Source of the DNA: Acidobacteriaceae bacterium
Lineage (GTDB): Bacteria; Acidobacteriota; Terriglobia; Bryobacterales; Bryobacteraceae
NCBI GenBank assembly: GCA_019240405.1
Contig: JAFAYL010000044.1
Location: forward strand, 1-64,000
Reading direction: 5' to 3'
DNA: 64,000 bases
Part shown: positions 49,560 through 60,200 of the stretch, piece by piece
Layout: the number at the start of each line of letters is the position of its first letter
Numbering within the stretch: the stretch's first letter is position 1
Position numbers and translations under genes: made by a program
The notes under the pieces: generated by a model
Database searches by the model: none
The model's input: only the letters and a program-made list of their open reading frames with translations
Told to the model about the DNA's origin: nothing

Positions 49560-51170
49560 TTAGTTGTCGCGCCAAAGAATAGCCGAGATGGTGCCCTCGT
49601 CCTGAAACACACGAATCAGATCGTTCAGATTGTGGAACGGCACATTATTCACGACCACTTCATAGACGAGCTCACTTCCGCTCTTGGCATGAATGTAGCC
49701 TGCAAAGGCCTGACCTCTGATCAGTGAACCTTCAAGGAAGGTTCCGGGTTTCGCGTGCACCCGTCCCTTAGCGGGCGCGAGGCTTGGGTTGCACTCGAAT
49801 TCATTGACGCTTGCAAGCGACCCATCGACCGCAAGAATAGGAAAGCTGGCAAGATACTGGGCAAAGCCGGACTTAGTGTACATATCGGCTAAAAAGCGCG
49901 TGACTGCCCGCGGTGTTGCAGTAGATTCTCCGCCACCGCTGCCATCGATGAAAAAGTATTCGCTGGGTTCGATCCCATACTTCGTTTGTAAGTTTTTCCT
50001 TTCCGCCGCGAGCGCCGATTCCATGTTGTCGACACCCTGAGTCAGGCCGTACAGAACGATGCTCGTGTCCGCGCCGATGTTGTAACTGACCTTGTTGATC
50101 AGCTTGATGTCTTCAGAATACGGAAGGCCGCGAAGCTCCGCGACACGCATATCGCGTTCGTAACTATCCTTCGGAGGGAGCAGCTCACTGGGATTACGTT
50201 CAACTGCCGGCGCTTTCACAATCACACCGGCGGCGCGGAGTTTTTCGATAAGCACAGTGCGGACGTAACTCGACGGGTCGACGATTCGGAATGTCCGGAT
50301 GAGAGGATAACGGCCAGTGAACGGTGGTACGAAACCGACAGGAAGATTGCCGCTGATCGTAACAGTGCAATCGGGTTGTCCTATGCATCGAGGAAGCACC
50401 GGCTCAATGTTGACGCTTGTACCGGGGGGCGTCATGAGGATATCGTTGTCGATCGCCAGCGCGGCAGATCGGGGACGGTGCTCGATATGGGCTAATTCGC
50501 CAAGGTTTGCGGGATCGATAATAACGTCCACTACGTCGTCGTTGACGAAGATGGGTTTAACATCAAACTCACCGCGAAAGTTAAAGGGCTTGAAGAGCCG
50601 GTCATCGATCACAATCTCGCCGCGGATCTCCTTGATCCCGCTGTCTGCGATTTGATTGGCGAGAGCAGCATATCCGCGCAAGGGATCGGGTTTAGTAAGT
50701 ACAGCGTTGCCGAGCGAATTCGCTTCGTTGTGATCGAAATCGCTGTACGCGATGGTGCCATTCTGCTTTGTGCGTCCACCCATGGTGAGGTCGCCCGAGG
50801 CGACTAGGATGAGATCGCCGTCCAAGGTGCCCTTATCGCTGACCGTGCCTTGGCGGTACGCGGGAGTGTTAAACGTGTGGGCGGGGCCGATCTGATTCAA
50901 TAGCTCACCTGTTGAGAAGACCTTACGGACGGATCCAAGGAGGAATTTGTGGCCGGGATCGAGATCGATCACCAGCTTGCCGGTTTTGAGATCAATGACA
51001 CGAAGGCCCCAAGTGGCCCCTTTATAGCGCGGCGCATCTAAGATGGCCTTGATTTCAGGAGGAACACTAGCCGCGTTGTTGGCATCCTGCGCGCTGACCA
51101 GGCGCATACCTGGGCACAAGGCCAGCAGAGAAATGACGAGCGGGAATAGACGATGTCGAATGTTACTCAT
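49560..51170 (-). CDS. dacB: D-alanyl-D-alanine carboxypeptidase/endopeptidase, PBP4 family
   Basis: 536 residues with a signal peptide (ends VSAQ). Class C low-molecular-weight penicillin-binding proteins trim peptidoglycan peptides in the periplasm. The SxxK motif is S80-V-R-K83, SxN is S362-Y-N364. The third motif, usually KTG, reads K474-P-G476 (HAKPGTFLEGSL), a substitution at a position that helps hold substrate and beta-lactams. A long insert between the first two motifs (about 100-350) matches the PBP4 pattern. Next to the M23-peptidase gene cluster but on the other strand. Confidence 0.9.
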   Translation of the reverse strand: MSNIRHRLFPLVISLLALCPGMRLVSAQDANNAASVPPEIKAILDAPRYKGATWGLRVIDLKTGKLVIDLDPGHKFLLGSVRKVFSTGELLNQIGPAHTFNTPAYRQGTVSDKGTLDGDLILVASGDLTMGGRTKQNGTIAYSDFDHNEANSLGNAVLTKPDPLRGYAALANQIADSGIKEIRGEIVIDDRLFKPFNFRGEFDVKPIFVNDDVVDVIIDPANLGELAHIEHRPRSAALAIDNDILMTPPGTSVNIEPVLPRCIGQPDCTVTISGNLPVGFVPPFTGRYPLIRTFRIVDPSSYVRTVLIEKLRAAGVIVKAPAVERNPSELLPPKDSYERDMRVAELRGLPYSEDIKLINKVSYNIGADTSIVLYGLTQGVDNMESALAAERKNLQTKYGIEPSEYFFIDGSGGGESTATPRAVTRFLADMYTKSGFAQYLASFPILAVDGSLASVNEFECNPSLAPAKGRVHAKPGTFLEGSLIRGQAFAGYIHAKSGSELVYEVVVNNVPFHNLNDLIRVFQDEGTISAILWRDN

Positions 51171-51274
51171 TTAACTCTCTCCAAACAGATAATTTAGCCT
51201 TACCGGCGCTGGGAAACAGTGACATAATTTGAGAATCCTAAATCTCGGCTTCACCAACCCGAAGGAGGTGTAGA

Positions 51275-51822
51275 GTGTTGTCTCCGAATCGCGCCGTTGC
51301 GCTATTGATCGCGCTCTTTAGTGTATGCTCTTTGGTTCGAGCTCAAACAGTAACTGCTTCAGAGCCGGATTACAGCAAGGTGAATGATTTCCTTGACGGC
51401 CGCCGGACTCTTCTCGCGATCAACGACCTCATCATTGGCGGATTGGTTTTGCCGACAAGTGATGGCACGACAAGAGCATTTATACGCTACCTGGGTATGA
51501 TCCGAAAAACGCAGGTCCGGAGATCTCGACGCGCGTGTTCAACTCGAGTTACGACACGTTGGTATACACCAATGGTGACACGATCTTCATGCAGGATCTT
51601 GTTTCCAAAAAAGTGGCATCGTTCCGCTGGGCTGGGCAGGACTTAAGATCTGCGCTTATCGCTGCCGGCGATTTCCGGGGTGATGGCTTCAATGAGGTTG
51701 TAATTGCCACAAACGGCGGATCGATGATCGTCGCCGTTGCGGTCGAGTTCGACAGCCGCGGACGCTGCTTGCGCGGCGTATGCAGCGCCTTCGGCGTTGG
51801 CCGCTATTGTCTTCAGCTCTAA
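51275..51822 (+). pseudogene. Broken mosaic copy of the large FG-GAP-like secreted protein
   Basis: Starts GTG 51275 after GGAGGTG with a signal peptide (LIALFSVCSLVRAQ) and SEPDYSKVNDFLDGRRTLLAIND. A deletion of about 10 bases around 51468-51480, relative to the intact copies, shifts the frame. Homology continues in another frame from about 51480 to 51730 (FNSSYDTLVYTNGD to EVVIATNGGS), then stops and unrelated sequence takes over. Leader sequence is nearly identical to the downstream copy (57268) and the propeller part to the upstream copy (53724), so it is a mosaic. About 150 codons of about 1175 remain. Confidence 0.9.
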
Positions 51823-51880
51823 GTTACATACCGCCGTAAGAGCGGGCAATAAAAGGTACCTCCACTTCTTCATGTCCTAG

Positions 51881-52201
51881 GCTTCGCATCCATACTCTTC
51901 GCAGCCACACGCGGCCGAGCTAGGTTTCAGTCGCGGAGGAGAACATCGCATGCTGGAGGCTATGCGCATCGCTCAGCAGCGCTACTTCGACAGCGGCCAG
52001 TCCTCCGGCTTCGAGCTAGCTCGCACCTGCGCCCTGCTGGGAAGAAGCCGGGACGCAGTTACGGCTCTCAAAGGAGCCCTCCCCGCGCACGACTACGCCG
52101 TCTTGGAGACAGCCACCGATCCCAACTTCAACGAGCTGTCTGGCGACCCCGCCTTCCAGGATCTCGTTCGTCAGGTCACCGAGCGCGCTTACCGCCCCTG
52201 A
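51881..52201 (+). pseudogene. C-terminal fragment of a TPR-type protein
   Basis: The frame is open from after a stop at 51878. MLEAMRIAQQRYFDSGQSSGFELARTCALLGRSRDAVTALKGA followed by LETATDPNFNELSGDPAFQDLVRQV is the typical final repeat and tail of TPR regions in Acidobacteriota winged-helix or kinase proteins, where it reads DPxFDPLRSDPRFQxL. The rest of such a protein is missing. The first possible start is ATG 51950, but this is probably a remnant and not a gene. The flanks 51823-51880 and 52202-52380 show nothing else recognisable. Confidence 0.6.
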
Positions 52202-52380
52202 GCCCCAACGGAGAATCTTGGTCGGTGGATTGGCCCCGAAATCGGCGGATTACGACAATCGGACGTTTGGGGACGCGAATCCAACTCATGCTGAAGGGCT
52301 CCAAATCGCTCGTGCAGGTACGCTTGATTACTGATTTCGTTTTGGATATCATCTACTGATTTCCCCAGGAGGGAGTTCCC

Positions 52381-53688
52381 ATGCATCACCTCAAGGCCAT
52401 TCTCTTGAGTGTTGCCTTGCTGGCCGTTCGTGCGCCTTCACCTGCACTGCTATTCGCAGCGGGATGTCATGCGGCCCAAGACAAGACTCAGATTCATGTT
52501 CCAATTCCCCAGCCGATGAGCTCGCCGTTCGTGATCCATCTGCTCAGTCCCATCCATCCCGTAGCCGGAATCGACGGCATGATCCATCTCTCTTATGCGG
52601 TGCAAGTGACAAATACTACGTTCAATAGCGGAAAAGAGTTCAAGGCAATTCCTGTAGATCCGTTAAATAATTTCGAAGAGACCGGTCACAACTTCGTCGA
52701 GACTGACGACGGCAAGGACATCACCGGGCTGATCAGACGCTTCAGCGTAAACCCAAACGCAGGCGCTGGCGGGGCACTCGCGCCTGAGGATGTTGCCGCT
52801 GAAACCGACACGCCACAGTACCTCAATGCATTAGGTCCCGGACAGTCGGGTGTCATGTTTTTTGACGTGACCTATCCAGATCCCACTCAGGTGCCTTTGT
52901 TCTTCTCACATCATCTTTTTGTCGAGGTCGCGGATCTTGGTCAAAATACCCACAATGCATTCACAATACCTGTCCCGGTGAGCTGCGAAAAAGCTGTAAC
53001 ACTCCGGCCACCGCTCGCTGGAGCCGGATGGTTTGACGCGAATGGATGCTGTGCCATCGTGAACGGGCATCGCTCCGCTGTGATCCACTTGAATGGCGAT
53101 CTCTGGGTACCCGAGCAGTTTGCGATTGACTGGCTACGCCTGGATGCTGAAGGTAGATGCTGCAACGGAGACCCGGCCGACCTGAAGTCCTGGCAGTATT
53201 ACGGCGTGCCGATCTACGCGGCAGCTTCAGGAACTGTTGCTAAGGTGCTCGCGCGTGACTTGCCCAACCAAAAGCCCTTGCACCCTGAACCTCCCACGCT
53301 CGACACCCTTGCGGGTAACGGAATTATCGAGAACATCGGAGACGGCCGGTTCATCATGTATGCGCACCTTGCACCGGGGAGCATTCCGGCGAACATCATT
53401 GAGGGCACGCATGTCGAGGCTGGCCAAGTGATAGGAAAATTGGGGAACTCCGGCAATAGCGCCGCGCCGCATCTGCACTTTCAGGTGATGGATCGTCCGT
53501 CGGCGCTCGTCTCTCATGGCCTCCCATTTGTTTTCGATCATCTCAAAGTCGAAGGACATGTGATTGGGAAAGAGGGCCCGGTTGTGGATGATTTCCTGGC
53601 TGGAAAAGCAGTGCGGCTCAATACCAGTAATGCAGGGCCGCAGAGCGAAAAAATGCCTCTTTCCAGTAACGTTTACAGATTTCAGTAG
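52381..53688 (+). CDS. Secreted M23-like metallopeptidase-domain protein
   Basis: 435 residues. A signal peptide (about 1-32) is followed by a beta-rich domain (about 45-205) with VQVTNTTF and then a peptidase domain (about 210-400). M23 features: QFAIDWLRLD (the Asp ligand), VPIYAAASGTVAKV, IIENIGDGRFIMYAHLAPGSI, GKLGNSGNSAAPHLHFQV (H364 and H366). M23 enzymes cut peptidoglycan cross-links, but some related domains have other roles. AGGAGGGA precedes ATG. It lies 35 bases before the first large paralogue and may share a transcript with both paralogues. Confidence 0.85.
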   Translation: MHHLKAILLSVALLAVRAPSPALLFAAGCHAAQDKTQIHVPIPQPMSSPFVIHLLSPIHPVAGIDGMIHLSYAVQVTNTTFNSGKEFKAIPVDPLNNFEETGHNFVETDDGKDITGLIRRFSVNPNAGAGGALAPEDVAAETDTPQYLNALGPGQSGVMFFDVTYPDPTQVPLFFSHHLFVEVADLGQNTHNAFTIPVPVSCEKAVTLRPPLAGAGWFDANGCCAIVNGHRSAVIHLNGDLWVPEQFAIDWLRLDAEGRCCNGDPADLKSWQYYGVPIYAAASGTVAKVLARDLPNQKPLHPEPPTLDTLAGNGIIENIGDGRFIMYAHLAPGSIPANIIEGTHVEAGQVIGKLGNSGNSAAPHLHFQVMDRPSALVSHGLPFVFDHLKVEGHVIGKEGPVVDDFLAGKAVRLNTSNAGPQSEKMPLSSNVYRFQ

Positions 53689-53723
53689 AGTTGGATCTCG
53701 CCATTAAACGACGGAGGCTGAGA

Positions 53724-56700
53724 ATGCTAACGCGAGCGATTTTGTTTTGGAGTACGTTCCTAATTACGTCAGCTCAAATACTGAGCGCTTCAGAGCCGGA
53801 TTACAGCAAGGTGAATGATTTCCTTGACGGCCGCCGAACTCTTCTCGCGATCAACGACATTATTATCGGCGGGTTAGTGCTGCCGACGAGCGATGGAACC
53901 AAGATCGATGACAAGAGCATTTATACGCTACCTGGGTATGATCCGAAAAACGCAGGTCCGGAGATCTCGACGCGCGTGTTCAACTCGAGTTACGACACGT
54001 TGGTATACACCAATGGCGACACGATCTTCATGCAGGATCTTGTTTCCAAAAAGGTGGCGTCGTTCCGCTGGGCTGGGCAGGACTTAAGATCTGCGCTTAT
54101 CGCTGCCGGCGATTTCCGGGGTGACGGCTTCAATGAGGTTGTAATTGCCACAAACGGCGGATCCAGGATCGTCGCAGCGCAAGATCCTAACGATTTTTCG
54201 AAAGGCATCTTTGCCGGAGCTGTCTCGCGTCCCTCAGAGGCTTTCGGGGATGCTAAACCGGCAGCCCTAGCTGTCGCCGACATCCGAGGTCGTGGGCGGC
54301 GCTACGTAGTGACAATCTACAATTCGGAGACCATTCCGCGAGGGCGAAGGCAGGGCGTTCTGGTCTATCACGAGGTCGATCCAAAACTCCTGCAAATTAC
54401 CTCAGCCGGCGGGTTCAAAAATCTCACGGAGCCCAGTACCAATACAGACTTTGCCTTACACGCGAGCCTTGCCGCGGGACGATTTGGGACGACTTTGCGC
54501 GACCAGCTGGCAGTTGCCTATTACACAACAAGGACGAACGGTAGCCACGTCGGCGAGCTCTCGATTAAGTCTTTCGATCTTGAACAGTACATTACTCATA
54601 CCGTCGTGCCGTCCCTCCCCGCGGTGAACAGCGAAGTCGTCTTGAAAACGGGTCGGTTCGATCCCAACTCGCCGTATGAACAGGTAGCGATGAAATGGAA
54701 CTCCGGGCGTGCTGTTTTCCTCGGTATCGTCAGCTTCGATAAGATCCTGAACATCCGATTACCGAACTTCACTATCGCCCCTCCCGCTTGCAGCACTCCC
54801 GGCCTGGCGGTTGGAAATTTCAGCCGGACAGAGCCAATTCCTCAGGATCCCTCGAAAACACAGCTCAGCTTAAAGCTTCAATTGGCGATTGAAACATATA
54901 ACTGTTTCGGGAGGGACATGGGACTGAATATCTTCAACGTCAATCCGCCGACCAGTTCGTCAGGGGATTTCGTTGTCGAGCAAACGCAGGCATTCACCAA
55001 GACTACCAATGACCCAATCTGGCTGATGTACCTAAACACCCCGATTGTCGCGGGCGATGTACAGGGCCGATCTTACATACTTGGCGATCCAAGCAAAGTC
55101 GTTATCGAAGATACGGATCAGCCATCGGTCATCGCGGCTATGCCCCCGATGCATGTCGATTTTATTCCTCCCGTGGGAAGCAATGAACCTGAGGAGCTGA
55201 ATTTGAGTGCAATCCCGGATGGCTTTCGCACGCTCTACGAAACAACATCGTCAGAGAAGTTTGAATCCTCGACCGTAAATACAACGAGTTTGAGTTTTGG
55301 CGCGAGACAAAGCGTTGCGTCTTCAGTGGAGGTTGGCGACGTTGAAGCTGGATTGGGCGCAAAGGTTTCAGCGGCGGTGCGCGCAGCGCAGGATTTTAAG
55401 GGTATTGCCGAAAGAGAACATGGCAGCTACACAACCAACGACTTCAGTGTGCACCTCAAGACGGGGTTCTCCGACCATGTTTGGTTCACCGCGACGCGAT
55501 TCAACATTTTTGTGTATCCCGTCATTGGAAGAACGGTTTGTCCAGCCGCTAAGCCAAACTGCAAAGACTATGAAAAAGTCCCACTCACCATTCAATACTC
55601 GGCGCCCGACCTTAGCTCTTATGAGCATGTCGACGGCAAGCTGCTGCCGTGGTATCAGCCGGCTTGGGAGCCTGGAAACGTATTTTCCTATCCGGCAACC
55701 TACGAACAGTTACAGCAAGCGGTTCCCGCAATTGAGAAGCTTTCCGCAGATCACACGTGGCGGACGGATGGAAGCACGCTGACCGAAGAAACGAAATGGA
55801 CCACGGAGTCAAGAGATGGATCGAGCGCAAGCTTCGATCAGAACTATTCTTTCGAATACGACCTGTCGGTTGTGGGCGCATGTTGCGGGCGGTTGGTCAC
55901 CGGCACGGTTTCGGCTGAACTAAACCTCAGCGGAAGCTTCGGCTTCACGAACCTGAACAAGGCCGTTGCGACGGTTGGAAAATCCACGGGCATCGGGGTG
56001 GAAAAACCCGGAACGTTCCTGACGCCCACCAATTACAATTACCCGGTTACGCCCTACATCTTTGGGCAGCCGAACCCGCCCAATCTCGTTGACAAGGTCC
56101 CGCTGGAAGGCGATGTAGAGACCGCTGGGATTCTGCGGACTGCATTCGTCGCCGACCCGGCGCGGAATAACTCCGGCAGTTGGTGGAAGACCGCTTATTC
56201 GAGTGCGCCCGACGTGGCTTTGAATCACCCCTCACGTTGGGAGATCGACTCGCTCGGTTTAGAGAATCCAATCCCCCCTAACTGCAGGCAGGTGGGATCG
56301 AGAGAATCGACGATGGACTGCGCTGTTTTCGGACCGAGTTTTCCGAACAAACCTTGGGACAGCCTGTTTCACATCATGCGCGGATTCTTCATTTCGAGTG
56401 CGCTGAATCCCGGCAAAGGACCGCAGCTTACGACCGCCAAAGCCGGTGACAAGCTTACGCTCCAGGCTCGCGTTTATAACTACAGCTTTACGCCAATGAA
56501 TCCGGATAACGAAGTGCACGTTCGCTTCTACGTCCAGCCGGTCGATAACCTAAAGCAGCTCATCGGGAACAGCCGTTTGATCAATGACCAAGATGTCGTG
56601 CTTTCGCCGATTCCACCGTTGAGCGATGAGGCTGGCGCACCGGTCAATTGGGTGCTGGCTAACACTACTTTCGATACGACGCCGTATGCCAATCAGTACC

Positions 56701-57248
56701 TAACCTTCTGGGTCGTGGTTTGGATGCAATCGCCTGGGGGAAAACTTGTTAAAGAAATTCGGGGTCATGGGCTCCAGCAGATTCCAGGCACGCTGAATTC
56801 AATCGCTGATGTGAAACCGGAGAAATACAGCAACAACGTCGGCTTCTACAATTCCGAATTTTATGTGTTCCCCGCAAGCTCGGTTGAAGCATCGCCTTCG
56901 CCGAGCGCTGAACCGGCTACTGTCGCCATGGATGCGCTCCAGCTTTCCGATTGCCATGCCGGTCGCGGGCAGGTGATCGATGTGTCCACGCTGATCAGCG
57001 CCGAGGGCAACAGCGCTTCAGGAGTGACAGCAATTTTCTACGACGGCGACCCGCAGGCTGGCGGTACGGCGTTCGGTGTCGAGCGCGCCCCTTACGTGGC
57101 GGAGAACGGTTTGTACAAGATCGAGGCGCCGTATTACGCAAGTACGTGTGGAACACACGAAATATTTGTCGTGGTACACGAGGGATCGCCGAACGAGGTT
57201 TCGCGAAAATCCCCGCTTACTGTCGATTGCACAGCATCTAAACGTTAG
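53724..57248 (+). CDS. Large secreted FG-GAP-like protein, paralogue A
   Basis: 1174 residues from ATG 53724 (GGAGG upstream; a TTG at 53691 is the longer option). Signal peptide about 1-24. Residues 25-490: beta-propeller-like with FG-GAP-type loops AAGDFRGDGFNEVVIA, VADIRGRGRRYVV, GRFDPNSPYEQVAMK, AGDVQGRSYILGDPSK. Residues 500-700: an unknown region with alternating small residues (ARQSVASSVEVGDVEAGLGAK). Residues 720-860: repeated Ser/Thr-rich strands with GACCGRLVTG. C-terminus: two Ig-like modules ending KSPLTVDC. Probable extracellular or surface binding protein. Nearly identical to paralogue B from residue about 303 onwards. No known function. Confidence 0.85.
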   Translation: MLTRAILFWSTFLITSAQILSASEPDYSKVNDFLDGRRTLLAINDIIIGGLVLPTSDGTKIDDKSIYTLPGYDPKNAGPEISTRVFNSSYDTLVYTNGDTIFMQDLVSKKVASFRWAGQDLRSALIAAGDFRGDGFNEVVIATNGGSRIVAAQDPNDFSKGIFAGAVSRPSEAFGDAKPAALAVADIRGRGRRYVVTIYNSETIPRGRRQGVLVYHEVDPKLLQITSAGGFKNLTEPSTNTDFALHASLAAGRFGTTLRDQLAVAYYTTRTNGSHVGELSIKSFDLEQYITHTVVPSLPAVNSEVVLKTGRFDPNSPYEQVAMKWNSGRAVFLGIVSFDKILNIRLPNFTIAPPACSTPGLAVGNFSRTEPIPQDPSKTQLSLKLQLAIETYNCFGRDMGLNIFNVNPPTSSSGDFVVEQTQAFTKTTNDPIWLMYLNTPIVAGDVQGRSYILGDPSKVVIEDTDQPSVIAAMPPMHVDFIPPVGSNEPEELNLSAIPDGFRTLYETTSSEKFESSTVNTTSLSFGARQSVASSVEVGDVEAGLGAKVSAAVRAAQDFKGIAEREHGSYTTNDFSVHLKTGFSDHVWFTATRFNIFVYPVIGRTVCPAAKPNCKDYEKVPLTIQYSAPDLSSYEHVDGKLLPWYQPAWEPGNVFSYPATYEQLQQAVPAIEKLSADHTWRTDGSTLTEETKWTTESRDGSSASFDQNYSFEYDLSVVGACCGRLVTGTVSAELNLSGSFGFTNLNKAVATVGKSTGIGVEKPGTFLTPTNYNYPVTPYIFGQPNPPNLVDKVPLEGDVETAGILRTAFVADPARNNSGSWWKTAYSSAPDVALNHPSRWEIDSLGLENPIPPNCRQVGSRESTMDCAVFGPSFPNKPWDSLFHIMRGFFISSALNPGKGPQLTTAKAGDKLTLQARVYNYSFTPMNPDNEVHVRFYVQPVDNLKQLIGNSRLINDQDVVLSPIPPLSDEAGAPVNWVLANTTFDTTPYANQYLTFWVVVWMQSPGGKLVKEIRGHGLQQIPGTLNSIADVKPEKYSNNVGFYNSEFYVFPASSVEASPSPSAEPATVAMDALQLSDCHAGRGQVIDVSTLISAEGNSASGVTAIFYDGDPQAGGTAFGVERAPYVAENGLYKIEAPYYASTCGTHEIFVVVHEGSPNEVSRKSPLTVDCTASKR
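54631..57240 (+). repeat. Long direct duplication, left copy (shared part of paralogue A)
   Basis: About 2610 bases, aligned with 58172-60784 of paralogue B. Long stretches are identical at the DNA level, for instance around 56232-56450 and 56660-56740. The lengths differ by one codon. The pair looks like a recent tandem duplication or gene conversion rather than old divergence. Confidence 0.85.
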
Positions 57249-57267
57249 ATCCCAGGAAGGTGCAAAA

Positions 57268-60200
57268 ATGTTGTCCTCGAACGCCACTAGCGCATTTTTG
57301 ATCGCGCTCTTTAGTGTATGCTCTTTGGTTCGAGCTCAAACAGTAACTGCTTCAGAGCCGGATTACAGCAAGGTGAATGATTTCCTTGACGGTCGCCGGA
57401 CTCTTCTCGCGATCAACGACCTCGAAATTGGCGGATTGGTGCTGCCGACGAGCGATGGAACCAAGATCGATGACAAGAGCATTTATACGCTACCTGGGTA
57501 TGATCCGAAACTCAAAAACCCGGCCGAGATATTCGCCCGCATGTTCGATTCGCCGATAGATACGTTAGTCTACGCGCAAGGCTCCACCATCTACGCCGTC
57601 GATCCAGTATCCAAACAGTCGATATCGCTTGGCTTGGACGTGCCTGCGGACGAGCTCAGAAAGGCACGCATCGCGACGGGCGATTTCAGGGGAGATGGAT
57701 TCAATGAAATCGTGCTCGTATTGAGATCCGGAGTGCGGATCATTAGCGCGGTCAACCCTTTCGATTTCTCAAGGGGCTTGCAGTCGGGGCCGGTTTGGAA
57801 ACGCAAATACGGAACTAAGATCGACTCCTTCGCACTCGCAGTAGGTGATTTCCACGGAGACGGACGGCGCGAAGTTGTAATCGGCTATCAGGATATAGCC
57901 TCTAATACTACATTGATCCGCGTCCAGTCTCTTAGGGTTGATCAAAAAACATTCAGGCTTGATGCTGCGGACATAAACGACAGCTTCTCTCCCATCTCTG
58001 CTGCCGGCGGTAGTGCCGCTGCAGGAAGGTTCGGCAGCACTCTCCATGACCAGTTGATACTCGCCTACTACAGTGTGCAGGCAAAACAACTACAAATTAG
58101 GTCTTTCGATTTCGATAGCTCTCTGAGACCTGTATTAAAACATCATCTCGTGACCGATCTCCCCGCCGGCGGCGAAGTCGTTTTGAAAACGGGCCGGTTC
58201 GATCCCAACTCGCCGTACGATCAGGTCGCGATGAAGTACAACCTGGGTCGGGATAATGTTCGACTCGGGATTGTGACATTCGATAACACACTAAAGTTCC
58301 GATTACCGAACTTCACTGTCGCCCCTGTCGCTTGTAGTACGCCCGGCTTGGCCGTTGGGAACTTCAGCCGGACAGAGCCAATTCCGCAAGACCCTTCGAA
58401 AATGCAGATCAGTTTCAAGCTTCAATTGGCGATCGAAACTGATAACTGCGGCGGAAGAGATATGGGGCTCAATATCTTTAACGTGAATCCTCCCAGCAGT
58501 CCATCAGGGGAATTCACTGTCGAGCGAACTCAGGCATACACCAACACGACCAATGACCCAACCTGGCTGATGTATCTCAATGCTCCAATCATCGCGGGGG
58601 ACGTACAGGGCCGATCTTTTATACTTGGCGATCCAAGCAAGGTGGTTATGGAGGATACGGATCAACCGTCGGTCATCGCGGCCATGCCCCCAATGCACGT
58701 GGATTTTATTCCTCCCGTGGGCAGCAATCAGCCCGAAGAGCTGAACCTGAGTGCGATTTCGGATGGCTTTCGCACGCTCTACGAAACGACATCATCGGAG
58801 AAGTTTGAATCGTCGACTGTAGATACAACCAGTTGGAGTTTTGGCGCGAGACAAAGCGTTGGATCTTCAGTGGAGGTTGGGGACGTTGAAGCGGGATTGG
58901 GCGGAAAAGTTTCAGCCGCCACGCGCGCAGCGCAGGATCTAAAGGGTATTGCCGAAAAAGAACACGGTAGCTACACAGCGAATGATTTCAGCGTTCATTT
59001 GAAGACAGGCTTTTCGGACCACGTCTGGTTTACCTCGACGCGATTCAATATCTATGTTTATCCGGTCATCGGGAGAAAGGTCTGTCCAGCAGCCAAGCCG
59101 AATTGCGGCAACAATGAAAAGGTTCCGCTAACCATTCAATACTCAGCGCCCGACTTTAGCTCGTACGAGCATGTCGACGGCAAGCTGATCCCGTGGTATC
59201 AACCGGCTTGGGAACCCGGAAACGTATTGTCGTATCCGGCAAATTACGCTCAATTGCAGCAGGCGATTCCTGCAATTGATAAGCTTTCCGCGGATCACAC
59301 ATGGCGGACCGATGGGAGCACGCTCACCGAAGAAACCAAATGGACCACGCAAGCGACGGATGGCTCAAGCGCAAGCTTCGATCAGAACTATTCTTTCGAA
59401 TACGACCTGTCCGTTGTGGGCGCATGTTGCGGACGGCTGGTCACCGGCACCGTTTCGGCTGAACTAAACCTGAGCGGGAGCTTTGGCTTCACAAACCTGA
59501 ATAAGGCCGTTGCTACCGTCGGGAAATCCACCGGCATTGGCGTGGAAAAACCTGGAACATTTCTGACTCCAACCAATTACAACTACCCTGTCACGCCCTA
59601 CATCTTCGGGCAGCCGAACCCGCCCAATCTCGTCGACAAGGTTCCACTTGACGGTGATGTGGAGACCGCTGGGATTCTGCGGACTGCGTTCGTCGCCGAC
59701 CCGGCGCGGAACAACGCCGGCGGTTGGTGGAGAGAAGCCTACTCCAGTGCGCCTGATGTGGCTTTGAATCATCCCTCACGTTGGGAGATCGAGTCGCTCG
59801 GCCTGGAGAATCCAATCCCCCCTAACTGCAGGCAGGTGGGATCGAGAGAATCGACGATGGACTGCGCTGTTCTCGGACCTAGTTTTCCGAACAAACCGTG
59901 GAACAGCTTATTTCACATCATGCGCGGATTCTTCATTTCCAGCGCGCTCAATCCCGGCAAAGGACCGCAGCTCACGACGGCGAAGGCAGGCGACAAGCTT
60001 ACGCTCCAAGCTCGCGTTTATAACTACAGCTTTGGGCAGATGCGTTCCGATACTGAAGTGCACGTTCGTTTCTACGTCCAGCCGGTCGATAACCTGAAAG
60101 TACCTGTTGGGAACAGCCGCCTCATTAACGATCAGGATGTGGTGCTCTCGCCGATCCCTCCGTTCAGTGACGATGATGGAGCTCCGGTCAACTGGGTGCT

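Noticed and set aside
51643-51873. Minus-strand frame with leader-like start as a real secreted gene
   Set aside because: Its 3' half runs through the antisense strand of the mosaic copy, so at best it is a fragment; not annotated as a gene.
57076-57267. Upstream extension of paralogue B
   Set aside because: It lies in the end of paralogue A and leads to an Arg-rich non-conserved stretch; ATG 57268 has a ribosome site and signal peptide.
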